Positions 12,800-25,200 of a DNA stretch of 64,000 bases are shown here, in pieces. The stretch lies in the NCBI GenBank assembly GCA_013397435.1, contig VZRG01000287.1, positions 62,001-126,000 of the forward strand, given 5' to 3'. Below the pieces are notes generated by a model that saw only the letters and a program-made list of their open reading frames with translations, searched no databases and was not told the DNA's origin. The translations under genes and the position numbers were made by a program. Source of the stretch: Erythrocercus mccallii (lineage: Eukaryota > Chordata > Aves > Passeriformes > Dicruridae). The stretch's first letter is position 1, and each line of letters starts with the position of its first letter.

Positions 12800-13101
12800 T
12801 GGTTTTGCATGGCCAGGTTTTGGTGGTGAGGAGGATAACAGGGGTGGCTTCTGTGGGAAGCTGCTGTAAGCTTCTGCCATGTCCATGGAGCCAATTCCAG
12901 GAGGAACTTCCCTGCAGCCCCCAGGTCAGTGCAGAAGCTGAATTTGCTTTCCCCATGGTGTTTTCGGTGGGGGATCTCCCTCTGTGCTTATCTTGACCCA
13001 TGAACCCCTGGTTAGATTTTCTCTCCCGTGCAGGGCTCTGCAGGGCAGTGGAAGAGTGGCTTTGGTGGGTGCCTGGTGTCCAGCCAGGGTCAACCACTAC
13101 A
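12800..13101 (+). mobile_element. Probable degenerate LTR (TGGTTTTGCATGGCCAGG family)
   Basis: The left part reads TGGTTTTGCATGGCCAGGTT, followed by GGGGTGGCTTCTGTGGGAAG and GCTTCTGCCATGTCCATGGA, which I recognise as a widespread avian retroviral LTR. The right part ends GTGTCCAGCCAGGGTCAACC...ACTACA, matching the CA end of that LTR. The middle is diverged and I see no clear TATA box or target duplication. The 264-residue minus-strand frame covering this region (12678-13472) also runs through the neighbouring CR1, so it is not a gene. Confidence 0.6.
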
Positions 13102-13315
13102 TCTGCCATGAGAAAAGTTCGGGGAGAGGATGTTGCCCAAATCCCTTCTTGGGGCCTTCTGTACTCTTTGGTGTCCGGGGGCTCAGCTGCAGCAGCAGGA
13201 ATGTTCACATTTCCCTTGGAGGCTGCAGGAGCTTTGCTGTGCTTTATTACCCACTTTATCTTCTTCCTCGCTGCTCCTGTGAGAGCCAGAAACCACCTGC
13301 AACTTCGGTCTTGGA

Positions 13316-13462
13316 TGTAACACAGAATAGTTTGGGTAGGAGGGGACTTTAAAGCCCATCTTTTTTCCATCCCCTGCCATGTCCCTACACCTTCCACCAA
13401 CCCAGGTTGCTCTAAGCCCCATCCAACCTGGTCTTGGACAATCCCAGGGATGGGCAGATCTG
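13316..13462 (-). mobile_element. CR1 LINE 3' fragment
   Basis: Antisense CR1 3' end: ACACAGAATAGTTTGGGTAG, then CCCCTGCCATGTCCCTACAC, then CCCCATCCAACCTGGTCTTG. It is 5'-truncated and has a short T-rich insertion after the first block. Confidence 0.9.
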
Positions 13463-14237
13463 CCTTCCTCACTTAAATTCTTGAGGAAGGGAAGTGTAAC
13501 CATATTACAGCTTCCTACTTTGCCTTTTTTTCTTTCTTTGCTTAATTTATGAGCCTTTGGCAAGTTTATGCCAAACCTTCATTGAGCAGAGGTTCAGCAG
13601 AGAGTTCTCTGCAGAGACAAGGCCTGCAGCAAAACTGAAAGCAAGGCATAAATATGTTACTTGTTTTTCACATCTAAGATATTCTCTTAAAATCTCTGCA
13701 CTTTATTTGGAAGCTAAGCAACATGGACCAGATTCCAGTGTAATATTTCATTAACTCTGTTGGAGTGACACCACTCTGTTGGTGTACTGTGTTATTTAAT
13801 ACTTAGCCACAGACTCCACTGAGATGTGCAATCAGATGCCAGCATTCTTGCTAGGAAAAAAAACAATGTTCATGTTAAGAATTCACATCACCATTTAATT
13901 ATTAATTGTGCCTTAATTGGCTGTCATAAATTCATTTGCCCTTTGATCTACAACAGTGATTCTTTGGGGTTGTTATGACTGCCTGCAAGCATGAGTAATG
14001 ATTTTGACTTCAATGCAAAGATGTTAGAATAGTGTTGCTGCTACAGCTGAAGTGACTGAAAGGAGTTGAGTTGTGAAGGTAGTGGGAAGGTGGAGAAGTC
14101 ACAGATTTCCAATGTTTCAAAGCATGATTATTTCATACCAGAGAAGAATTAGACCAGCCTGCCAGAATAGTGACTACACAAACATTTATTCTTGTGAATG
14201 AATATTAATAGAAAATAATTAATTTGGCCTTTCTGTA
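13463..14237. other. Unassigned AT-rich DNA
   Basis: I see no gene or recognisable repeat between the two CR1 pieces. Confidence 0.5.
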
Positions 14238-14581
14238 CCAAAACAGGGTCTGAGAGCTGGAGAGGGACTTGGGACAAGGGATGGAAGGACAGGACAAGGG
14301 GAAATGGCTTCAAATTGACAGAGGGCAGAGTTTGGTGAGATATTAGGGAAAAAATCCTTCCCTGTGAGGGTGGCGAGGCCCTGGCACAGGGTGCCCAGAG
14401 AGGCTGTGGCTGCCCCTGGATCCCTGGAAGTGTCAAAGGCCAGGTTGGACGGGGCTTGGAGCAGCCTGGGCTGGTGGAAAGTGTCCTTGCCTGTGGCAGG
14501 GGGTTGGAATGAGATGAGCTTTGTGGCCCCTTTCAAGTCAAACCATTCCATCATTCCTTAAAATGATATGATTCTATGATA
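14238..14581 (+). mobile_element. CR1 LINE 3' fragment, plus orientation
   Basis: The CR1 3' UTR lies in sense: GAGAGCTGGAGAGGGACTTG, then CCCTGTGAGGGTGGCGAGGC, then GGATCCCTGGAAGTGTCAAA. It ends in the terminal ATTCTATGAT repeat that defines the CR1 3' end. The 5' side is truncated. Confidence 0.93.
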
Positions 14582-16175
14582 AAGGAAATAAATAAATAAA
14601 AACTAGATCAAAATTGAAGAGCTAAAAGGTGCTGCCTGTAAAACAGATGGGTCCCATTGCCTGGCAGCTCAGAGAAACCGGGAGGCTGCTCTCGGGCTGA
14701 GCCATAAATCTGAGCTGGCTTAGTGCAAAGTGACACCAACACACAACACAAATCTGTCAGGCAATGCTTTATAAAAGCTGCCTGTTTTCTGAGTGCATGG
14801 CCACAGGACCCTGGAGCTGGGGAAAACTCTCCTCAGAGAGGAGTCCTGGCAGAGGTGCCTGTGCTCGGAGCCCAGGGCGCAGCGCGGGTGTCTGGCAGCA
14901 CATCCACCCGCCCAGCAAAGTCTCACATCCCTCCCTGTCACTCCTGCACGTCACAAGACACAAACTCCTCCACAAAAACACCCCGTAACAAGCACAGACA
15001 CTTGCACAAAATGCCAAAAGTCATGAAGCTACATGGAGGTGCACGAAAAGGGGTATTTTTAACTCTAGTGTAGAGTTCAACATATATAATCTACAGAAGG
15101 GTGCTTTTCCTCTGAGTTCTCTGGTAAGCCTTCCACTGGAAAATGCATGTTATGAGCAGAACCTGTCCCAGGCCAGTACAGGAACCAGCTGCTGACTTCT
15201 GTACGAGCAAGCTGGCAGCAGATCTGATCCAGGTCAGCAGTTGGAGCAAGAACATCCAACTGCATTATGTAACTTGGCAAACTCCTTCCTTTTCCAGGCT
15301 CCTGCATATTCAGTGCACCTCACTCCCTGCAACTCGAATGTACAGGCTTTGAGAGAAGAGTCAGCTTTAGCTTTGGATTTCCTGCATCCTGCTCTGAAAT
15401 AACCTCTCTCCCTATCCCCATGTCCTATACATTCAGTTGAAAGAAGGTCTTTTTGTGCACCACAGGTTTTTGGCTCACGTGGACCCGAGCAGGCTGAGGG
15501 AAGGACGATTCCTGGCAGCCTTCACAAGGAGGACACTTCCCTCACTCTTGCTGCTGCAAACATTGCTCTCCATCTCCAAGGAAACAGGCAGGGAGAGTCA
15601 CTTTCATTCCCCAGCTGCTTCCAGAGATTCCCAGGAGTGCTGGGGGTCCCTCTCTCTAAGGTAACAAACTGGGATTTTTGCATTCTTTCACCGCTGTTGC
15701 TCCCAAGCTGTTGTGTGACCTTGGGGTGAGTTATTTCTCCTCTTACTTTTGGGCATTTTCAATTTGTAAGTCATTCAGGAGACCTGCTGTCTGCCTTTTC
15801 TTTTTTTTTTTAATTTTGTTGCAGGTTTTCTTGTAGTTTTTTTTTTAATCACTATTTTTCTTATATTACTTTTTTTTAAAAAAAATCAGACCACTGAGAT
15901 TTTATTGCATTCTGGATGTCTTCTCTACTTCTCCTTGCAGTGTGAAGAAGAGAAAACAGTAATAAAGTCTTTAATGCCTGTCATGGGCATCTTCAAAAAG
16001 CATCTCTGGTGTCCTAAGGGAATAGCTAAATCTAACTATCAGAGGAATTAAAGAAAGAATGAAACTCCATCCTGCCACGGGATTTCTCTTTCTTGCAACA
16101 GAAGAGTTTTCAATTTTGTTCTGCATCTCTGTGTGCTGGAGATGAGGAAGGATGGTTTAAAATTTCATCTTTAAT
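14582..16175. other. Unassigned DNA with a small CpG-containing patch
   Basis: No gene or repeat is recognised. A TATAAAA box lies at 14770-14776, and a local CpG cluster (about 14860-14920) follows roughly 90 bp later. Poly(T) tracts lie near 15805-15880. Overlapping frames in every phase around 14.7-15.0 kb reflect the higher GC content and are not a gene. Confidence 0.45.
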
Positions 16176-16275
16176 CGTAGAATCACAGAATGGCTTGGAT
16201 GGAATAGACCTTAAATATCATTTTTTTCCAAGCCCCTCCCATGGGCAGGGACATTTTCCACCTTTAACCAAGAGG
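16176..16275 (-). mobile_element. CR1 LINE 3' fragment
   Basis: Antisense CR1 3' end TAGAATCACAGAATGGCTTG, then the CCCATGGGCAGGGACATTTT block. About 100 bp remain. Confidence 0.88.
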
Positions 16276-16861
16276 AACAGCCTGACACAGGAAGGATTCA
16301 GAGCATTTTAGAGCTTTTTTTTCCTCCCAAGACATCTCACCCTGTGTGTTTGGCCGCTTCTGGCTCCAGGCAAACCACCCACCTGCCTGGCCCCCTGCCA
16401 TGCACTCACATAAACTGCACTCACCACTTTCACACCTCCAAGTGTCGAGAGGCTCCTCTCTTGGCAATGGCAGAGTGAGGAATTTATGCCTGAGCACTGC
16501 TGAATGACAGGGAGACAGGAGAAAAACCTCTGCAGAAGCACCAATAAAGCAGCAGCAAGGAATCCCTCCCTGATGCTAATCTATTATTCCAGTCCCACGA
16601 GGAAGGCAGATGTCAGACAGCCCAAATCTATTTCTGGCTCACGGTCTCACCTTTTAAAACCTTGATTCTCCATGCAGAAGGTGGAGATGAACCTCAGAAC
16701 CAGAGGATGCAAAGAGAATTAAAAGTGCTTGAAAGGTGCTTGCCAGAATGCCAAATATTTGCAGTAATGAAAAGATACCTACAATATTGATGACATTTTG
16801 GGTGGATACTGAATTAATCATCTGTTGGGACAGCTCTTCTGATTCAGCTTTTTCCCCTTTG

Positions 16862-17072
16862 TAGAATCATAGAATCATTTGGGTTGGAAAAACCCTCTAG
16901 GATCATCCAGTTCAACCATTCCCCCAGCACTGCCAAGGCCACTCGGCTTTTAAATCCCTTCAGGGTTGGGAACTCCACCACTGCCCTGGGCACCCTGGCC
17001 TTAAAAACTCTTTCTGTGAAGAAATGTTCCCCGGTATCCAACCTAAACCTCTCCTGGTTCACTTCTACTCAA
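16862..17072 (-). mobile_element. CR1 LINE 3' fragment, Y-type-like
   Basis: It begins TAGAATCATAGAATCATTTG and carries the AGCACTGCCAAGGCCACTCG block and CACCACTGCCCTGGGCACCC, which mark a CR1 subfamily different from the neighbours at 16176 and 13316. Similar copies lie at 36760 and 40447. The 5' side is truncated. Confidence 0.9.
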
Positions 17073-20000
17073 GGGTGCATTGCATGTGTAGGAATCCATT
17101 TTCACACATCCCTGGTGTCTATGAGTGCCTCAGGGTTTGGGCACACGTTGTCTTTACTGAGTTATGAATATCTTCAGGCTTTACTGATTTCAATCAGTTT
17201 GTTGGCATTGAGCACCTTTGGAAACTGGCAGACTTGTCAGTGTTTCATGGCATCCAGAGCCAGGAGGTTTTTTCTAGATTTTTTACAGATTTAATGATTC
17301 AGTCAAGGAAATATAGAAGTGGGTTTTTTTATAAGGCAAGAAAAAGAAGCCAGAGTCCAAGTTCCCTGATTTAAACTCAGAACTGTAGAATCGGAGAATG
17401 GCCAGGCTTGACAGGGAAAAGTGAGGATTTGTTAAGGCTTTCCAGGGAAATGGCATGGTTTTTATTCTATTTAATGAAGAGACAGCATATTTACGTTACC
17501 AGTAGTAATACTTTTCAAATGAAAATGAAGCCATGAATGCACATCCTTCTCTCCCTGAAATTCCCTTCATTCAGTGCAAGCTTTACATAACCTAGCATTT
17601 CTGTACCACTGATATCAGACTTTATTCTTTAGTAATTACTGGAAGTGCACACAGCCACTCAGCATTAGTGCTTTTTCATCTCTCTGAAGGATTGAGATCT
17701 CCATGTCTGGGATAAGCTGAATTCTTTGCCTTTGATTCATTGAAACTCCAAGCGTTCTGCACTCAGAGCAAGCGCAGTAATTTAAACAGAGTGCTTTTTT
17801 CTCACGAAAGCTTCAGAGCTGCTGGTGAGGACAGCCCCAGGAATGGCCATTCTGGAGCACTCACCACAGCAGCAGCTCGCATTAGCATCCTGTGGTCAGT
17901 CCCTTTTTGCTTCACTGTCCTCTCCTTGGTTTATCCTCACATCACCTCCTGATGGGAGGCTCTGGGCTGCGGCTCGCCCACCAGCAGCTGAAAGCTGCTC
18001 CATCAAACCCTCCACGCTTTAACCTTGCAGTGTTTGGACAGCTGGGGGATGGGAATTCACGATGAAAAATGGGGTTTTGTGTGGTTGCACAAACGCATCT
18101 GAGCCGACATCGATTTATTCACGGTTTGTCTTTATGTGGCATCAAGCTCCCTTCGGTGCAATATGTAATTTTTCTCCACTTTCCTTCGGGCCCTCATTCC
18201 CACGTCTCCACCTGTGCTGTGGCTGATTTTAGGGGGTTGATTTCCAGGCTAAAGCACGCTGAGGGAGAGGGGCTGAGTGACACCTGGATGTGTCCCTTGG
18301 TCCAGCATCGCTCCGTCGGTGGCCCTGGGAGCCCCAGCGCTGCCTCTGCCAGCTGCAGATTTTCCAGCCTTAAACAGATTTGTAGCAATCAGCAGTTCCC
18401 AGTTTCCAGAGGGACACAGCTACATGTTTCTGGATCGCTGCTGGGTTTGTTTTTTTTTTTTTCTCATCTGAAAGCTCTTCCCCACAGAACAAAAAAAAAA
18501 AGAATAAAAAGCCAGGGTAAAACCTCACACACTTCAAGAAGTTCCTTTTTTCTCAGTTTCCCCTGAGCCTGTCCAACGTCCATCAGCCTGTTATCACTTC
18601 TGCCCAGCATGATGAGCCCTCTCTGAAATATAAGACCAAAACCAGACGAAATAAAGAGTAAGGAAAAAAAAGAAAAAACAGCAAAAAAAAAACAAACCCA
18701 GACTGACTCTCCCTTCTAAAAAATGATGTTCCAAAATGTTAAGAGAAGCTTAGGTATCCCAAAAGCTTTAAGCCAGACTGCATTTGTATCCTTTTATATT
18801 TCCTTGTGGATATAACATCTTTGTTGAAAAATGGTTGATTTAAAACAAACCCACAAGGTCTTCTGGGGGGAAAAAACCCACACTTTGAAATTATTGACTT
18901 TTGTAATGTGGCCTATATTTTTAATGCAAATATTTTTAGTGCAAATAAAAGGCTATTTTATTCCATCAAAATTCCTGGCACTGCAAACACACGAGGAGGT
19001 GAGAAGTCAAAAAAGGGGATGTATTTATTCCACATAGCAAAATGGAAACCATTTCAATTTTCAGGAGAACAGTTTTCCTCTGGGTTCACCTGTTACACTT
19101 AGATATGTCAAATGATTGTAACATATATGTTCTGACACATTTTAGGAATTACAAAGCCTAATCAGAAGTCTGAGCTGCCAGGTTATGTAATGCAGGAAGG
19201 GGAGGAATTGAGGTCAGACAAAATCTGATGCTTGTACGATATTGAGATTATCCAAATAAAAGCAACGCTTCTGATTTGCTAATTTTTAACAGTCCTGGGG
19301 TATACAAGATAAAAGAACAAGTGTATTCAAGAAGAAATAATAAACCCCCTATGGCAACTGTCAGAATACAAAAGGCAAAATAAAATGCTCTTTTACAGGT
19401 ATTTAAAGCCAGTTGGAGCTTGATGTGACTTGCAGATTAAAAGAAAATCCATGAGTCTTAAATATGCACAGGAGGAGGAAAATCACAGACACACCACAGG
19501 GATGACATTGAAGCCCTCTCCACTCCAGGCATTCCAGCTAATTGCTCACTGCTGCCTCGTGGCAAAGCCCACATCCAATATTCAGTGACAGGAGCTGAGA
19601 TGCTGCTGCTGATGATCCCTGATGCAGAGGATGGAGAGAAGATCCTTAAAAAGGATGGAAGCTCAGAATCTGTGTAAAATTAAAGAACACATCTCGTAAA
19701 TCATGATTCATACAATCCACACAGTTATTAACTGCCTGGAAGTATCTCAAAAATGCTTGTCCTGGTACAGATCCACCTGTCCTGTAACAAGTCATTTAAC
19801 ATCTGGCTTTGATTTAAGCTGGAATAGAGTGAAGGGATCCCAAATAACAAGCAACTTCACAGGACATCCAAGGATAGACTGTGATCTCTGCCTTAAAATA
19901 CAGTGACTTAGGGCATGGTACATCCATCCATGAGGTGTGAGTGCTGAGCTGAAATCCATCCTCAGCCTGAGAGCCTTCATCTCTTCCAAGGGAACAAGAT

Positions 20001-21957
20001 AATATTCAGCCCCTGACACACAGGGATCATCTATGGGGTAGTGAAGGAATAGTTTAGGTGAGGTATTTCCCATTGGGCTGTTTTGAAGCTGCTACTCTTT
20101 CCAGCCAAGTAACAAATCAGGGAACCAAGAAAGTCCATAATATAAAAAAAAAACCAGGTTACTGCCAAATTTTTTTTTCTGACAGATAAGAGAAAAAGGT
20201 AATTCTGCATTCTCTCCATCTTACCTGGACAGCTTAAGCACATTCTATGATGGTTAAATTACAAGAACTATCCCAGGAAGCAACTGAAAACCTCCCCATG
20301 CTGAAGCACCAAGCTACAGAGAGACACATTTATGCCATTTTTCTCTCCTGTACACGTGCATCAAATAGTAGCATTAAGAAGCAAAGTACAAAGTACCCAG
20401 AATAGCCCAAAGTTGAAAAAAGTTAAATTTCTCCTCTGCAAGGTGAAATAAGTGGGCTGAAACCCTTTCAGAATGAAAAAGGTGGGGAGCTGAGCCTCCT
20501 GCTTTCAAGCTGAGCTCTTCAGCCACCACCAAATGACATGAAAGGTGCTGAGTGTCACTTTGGAAAGACAGCAGTGAACTCCAATCATAGTTTTCAAAGA
20601 GAAGGAAGCAATTTCAGAGACTCCTTTTATGCAAGCACAGGTTAAAGGTTTGTACACTCTCCATGCAAGGGCTGGGTGTGCTGGATGGATTGTTCTGACT
20701 TTTTATGAGTAGCCCTGAGACCCTAAGGGTGGACTGGCCAGAAGAGTGAAAACATGACAGTGAAATAACCAATGGAATGGGGTTTGGAGAGAATCAAACT
20801 CCCATTTAAAATGGGCAAAACAGGCTGCAGAACAACCCCCACATGGTGCAATAACCCCCAAAGTTTTCCAACGGGCAAGTCTGGGTTTTTAATCTTGTGT
20901 TATACCTCCCCTTCTGTGCAGCATGTGGAGCACAATCCCTTTGCCCATTTGCCTTGCTCGAGTGGTTGGTAGATTTTGCTGTCCATTTGTTTAACATTTC
21001 CTCTGCTGAGGGAAACTCACATTGCATTAGACACTGTTCTGTGGCAGGTTCACCGGGGCAGTGCTGGTATATCATTATATCAGATTGCAGTGTAACACCA
21101 AACTGCTTTGGCTTAATCATGTTCTATCTTTCAGGGGGCAAAGGTTCCCATTTTTTCATTTTTTTTTCCAACTATACGAGGCTCAAAAAATATGAATTTA
21201 ACACTGCTCTGAAAATACAAGTCAACGTAACGCCTTGTTTCAAAAATACAAGGTAAGAAATCAGATTTTTGCCTCAGAAAAACGGTTCCAAGAGGTGCAC
21301 AGAATAAACAATGACTATATGCACTTATTCCTAAAGGGGTTCCATTGGAGCCCTTTGATACGAGCAGAATTCATTGCAGCATTGTGCTGAGGAGAAATAT
21401 TTTGGACATTCACACCAATGGAAGGCAGAGCAGTTTGTTGCTGAAATCTCTGTGTTTTGTTCAAGAACGTTCAGGTGGATGATGTTTATCACAATGTGGG
21501 CACAAAACAAAAGCTGCCCAGGGATACTGTAAGCGTGCCAGAACAGTCTCAATGGGACTGCTCTCACACACATTTTGGAAAGCTCTCTTTTCAGAAAAAC
21601 CACTTTGCTAGTGGATTGTGGCATGCTGGGGCCGTGCCTCACCCTTGCATGTGATTTAGTTTAATGGGTCACTGACAGTGATTTGGGGACACGGGGAGTT
21701 GTGCCCTGTCTGCATCATGGGGTGGGCAGAGGGGAAGCAAAGGGAAATATCTTGGTATTTTGGGAATGATTCCACAGGATTGCTCATTTGTGCTTCTCAT
21801 GCTGGAGGCTGGGTCCATTTAAAGCCTGGAGCGTGGTTCAGTTTGCAAATAATGGCTGAGTCATCACTTACATGAAAATAGAGGAGGGGGAAGGATTTTT
21901 TATTTTAGAAATATGTCATATGAGGATGGTGACACATCCTACAGAGATAGAGCATGG
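17073..21957. other. Unassigned DNA
   Basis: I recognise no gene, RNA or interspersed repeat in 4.9 kb. A stretch unusually rich in CpG for this window lies at about 18059-18345. Poly(T) and poly(A) tracts lie near 18449-18500 and 18664-18695. The 165-residue frame at 18069-18566 has no recognisable domain. Confidence 0.5.
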
Positions 21958-22048
21958 ATAGAATCACAGAATCATAGCTTGGCTTGGGTTGGAAGGGACC
22001 TTAAAGATCATCTAGTTCCAGCTCCCTGCTGTGGGCAGGGACAGCTAA
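21958..22048 (-). mobile_element. CR1 LINE 3' terminal fragment
   Basis: TAGAATCACAGAATCATAGC, then GGTTGGAAGGGACCTTAAAG and CTGTGGGCAGGGACAG: the last ~90 bp of a CR1 in antisense. Confidence 0.93.
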
Positions 22049-23796
22049 TAATAATCATCAACTCTGTTCTCCTCAAGAAAATAGGTCTAGAAGTAGAAAA
22101 AATCTGCCAGCTAAAGATAGTTTGGTATTGGAGCAGGGAAGAAGATGCCACTTCATCACTATATCCTTCATGGACATGGTTAAACCAGCCATTTTCAGAG
22201 ACAGTTAAAACACACTCTATTTGGCCTCAAAACATTGTCCTCAAATTGTCCTCAAAATAAATTTGTCCTGTACCTCCATGACTGGATCCTACAATGAGAA
22301 CCATATAGGGTTTGCCAGACAGGAGTTCAGGAGATGGGAGATGCAAGGGGATTCAGATGGAGTGGGAGCACAGCTGTCAAGCTGAAGCAAGACAGGCAGT
22401 GAAGGATAATTCCCTTTTGATTGTGCAGCTCTGGATGCCTAAAGGAGCAGGGAATGTTTCCCTAACCCCTTTATGGGTGTGTGGCAGCTCCCAGGATGTC
22501 ACCTCTCAAGAGCAAGAACTGAGGCATTTACAAATGTGTGCCCAAGTTTGTCATCTTGAAATTAAAGCCAAAGGTGTGAAGGTTGTTTCCAAATTCAATG
22601 TCATTTATTCTGGTCACTTGATCAGGAAGGAAAATAAAAAAAAGGGGTTATATTGAAGAGTTTAAGGAACATGTTTACTCTCGTTATAACCAATTTTTGG
22701 CAATGCAACAAGGTAACAGGACTAGCTTATAGTGATTAATGAATAAAAGGAAATAATTTTCTTCACCCACAAACATCACAGCTGGATAAGACAATACATA
22801 AGGATGTCATTCAAACTTTCTGTTTCCTTTATTTAAGTACTTACAGTAGCAATCAGGGTTTCTAAGAAAAAAAGTGATTAGAAAAATTTGATTTTAGAAA
22901 AAAGTGATTGCAATCAAGAAATCTCAACCATAAACTGATTTGCAGCCTCCCTTATTTCCTTCCTTCTTTCTTCCCTCTTTTTGTGACAAAAGGCAATGGG
23001 AAATGAGTCCCACCAAGCCAGCATTAAGGGATGTTATTAATGGCACTTTTCTGGTTTGCCACATTAATAAACCAGAGGGCAGAGAAGCATCTCCAGGATA
23101 TCAGAGACCTGGGGGAGAAAGGGTGCAAAGGTTAAAACACAGCCCATATGGGGGTTTTGGCTCATATAATATCAAAACAGGAGCAATTTTCCAGCCATAG
23201 AATTTTGAAACTGTCCTTACAGAGCAAACCCCTGACTTCCTCTGTCTTGGTGCTCTTTAATTCATTATTTATACCCTCTAAAGGACTCACTGTGTGCAGG
23301 GGTGAGGCAAGCCCTGCTCGGAGTGCAAGATTTTGCTGGTGACTGCTTCATTCATACTTGAGCTCAAAGATATCCCACAAGGTGGAAGGATGGAAGTTAG
23401 GTAAAAAAAAAATTCAAAATTTCAGGGGGGAAAATTCAGAAAAATTATTTTTAAAGTTATTTTTAGATACCACCAGCTGCAAAATGTTGTTTTATACACT
23501 GTAAACTGACAAGTGAACACCAAACCCAGGCCCACAGGGAAAGCTGTGCCTTGCTAAGCCTCTTGGAAAATAATGTTTGGCTGTCATGCAATTAAGTTTA
23601 TTCAAATTAATCAGCTTCTTGAACTGTCTGGGCAAATGTTCACCCTTGAGACAGTTGATTTGTAGCAGTTTTCAGTGATACATAATAAAATTACCCTAAA
23701 AATCAAACTGCAGGTCTGGGTAAACAACCACCTGTAGGTGATTTCCCATGAATTATGGAAACTTCTCTCAACCAGCAGCCACTGCCCATAAAATCA
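22049..23796. other. Unassigned DNA
   Basis: No repeat or gene is recognised. A 114-residue plus-strand frame (22312-22656) has no recognisable family and no clear splice or promoter context. A small direct repeat ATTGTCCTCAAA occurs twice near 22235. Confidence 0.45.
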
Positions 23797-23915
23797 CCCT
23801 GGTTGGAAGAGACCTCAGGACATCCTAAGCCGAATTTTCTGCTCAGAGCAAGGGCAGCTGAGAGGGCAGCCCAGAGTGCTCAAGGCTTTACCCCTCCAGC
23901 TTTTCAAGGATGACA
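23797..23915 (-). mobile_element. CR1 LINE fragment, diverged
   Basis: It starts CACCCTGGTTGGAAGAGACC and continues with GCTCAGAGCAAGGGCAGCTG and GTGCTCAAGGCTTTA, following the order of an older avian CR1 subfamily in antisense. Divergence is higher than in most other copies. Confidence 0.75.
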
Positions 23916-25069
23916 TTCACCCACAGCCGGGCTCTGTGTCTGTTGAGTGCACAAAATAAAATGTGCTCATATAAATTGTTTTCAGTTTACTTGTTTTACC
24001 TTGTATTTACAATAGGAGCATGCAAAAGACCAGTGAGTGCAGTTTAGCTGATAAATGGCTTGGCTTTAACCACAGCAGTGTCAGTGCTTGCAATATTTCC
24101 ACAGGGACCTACCTGTGCAAACAATATTTAAATGAAGAGGCTGTTGACCCAGATTACAGCCTCTAGATGCTACTGGAAAAATAGGAAATGAACACCATAA
24201 TAATTGAAGTAAATAATTGAGTGTCCTACGGGCTAGAATGAGGTTCTTACAGTGTTCTTATCCTCTGAAAATTAATTTTGTCTTATTTTAAGTACAATTG
24301 CAGAGTAGCTTTAATTTTTATCACCACATAAATAGTGTAAAATAGGTTTTATTGGTGCCACAGTCCCTTTCTGCAGAGAGATGGTCTTGTAAGTACTGAA
24401 TGCAGGAAAAGAAAACTCTATTGCTTAGCTACATGTGCAGGAATAGCTTCCATGTGGACATGGAGGGTTTAAGTTTCTGCAAGCAGAGCTGCAAGCAGTA
24501 TATTTCTCTGTGTGCACATTTTCAAGGCAAGGTAGGTCTCTCTGAAGAAAGAAAACAAACTATTACCCCAGGGGTGTTTGGGACATTTCTAAGAAATTGC
24601 CTTTTCTTTGATGAAATGCAGTTTCATCAAAACATTTTTTTTATTATTATTATTTTTCTTGAAGCAAACTAGATATCAATTTTCTCAGTAAAGGCATTTG
24701 GGTGCAGGCAGGATTGCCTGTAGAATTGAAAAGAGATGGGGATAAGGGACACAGAGCCACAATCCCCTATTTCAAAGAGCTATTACCTGAGTGGGAAAGA
24801 GATACGAAGCACTGAATCTTGTCTTCCTAGCAAAATAGCTAAAATCTGAGTTGTCTAGGTGCCAAAAGGAAGCAACATGTGATACCACTTGCTTTTCTTG
24901 CTCTACAGATTTTGTTGGTACCAGTTTGGAAGGGGAGCTCAAGAGGCACCTGAGCTCCAACCATCTCCCCTTAAGAAAGTGTCTGAACCACTCAGGGGCT
25001 GAGATCCTGAAATGTTTTAATGTTTTGGAAATTTCTTGGATTTTTTTTTGTCAGAACATTTTAGAACTT
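23916..25069. other. Unassigned AT-rich DNA
   Basis: I see no gene or repeat before the tetranucleotide array. Confidence 0.5.
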
Positions 25070-25135
25070 TTCCTTCCTTCCTTCCTTCCTTCCTTCCTTC
25101 CTTCCTTCCTTCCTTCCTTCCTTCCTTCCTTCCTT
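25070..25135 (+). repeat. (TTCC)n microsatellite, truncated by gap
   Basis: An uninterrupted array of about 16 TTCC units runs directly into an assembly gap, so its true length is unknown. Serine/proline/leucine and glycine/arginine/lysine/glutamate frames over it are artefacts. Confidence 0.97.
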
Positions 25136-25200
25136 NNNNNNNNNNNNNNNNNNNNNNNNNNNNNNNNNNNNNNNNNNNNNNNNNNNNNNNNNNNNNNNNN
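25136..25200. other. Assembly gap (65 N)
   Basis: A run of N immediately after the (TTCC)n array. The sequence resumes with CTTTTCCCCC. Confidence 0.99.

Noticed and set aside
22312..22656. 114-residue plus-strand frame
   Set aside because: No recognisable family, no promoter or splice context, and the C-terminal part runs into an A-rich tract.
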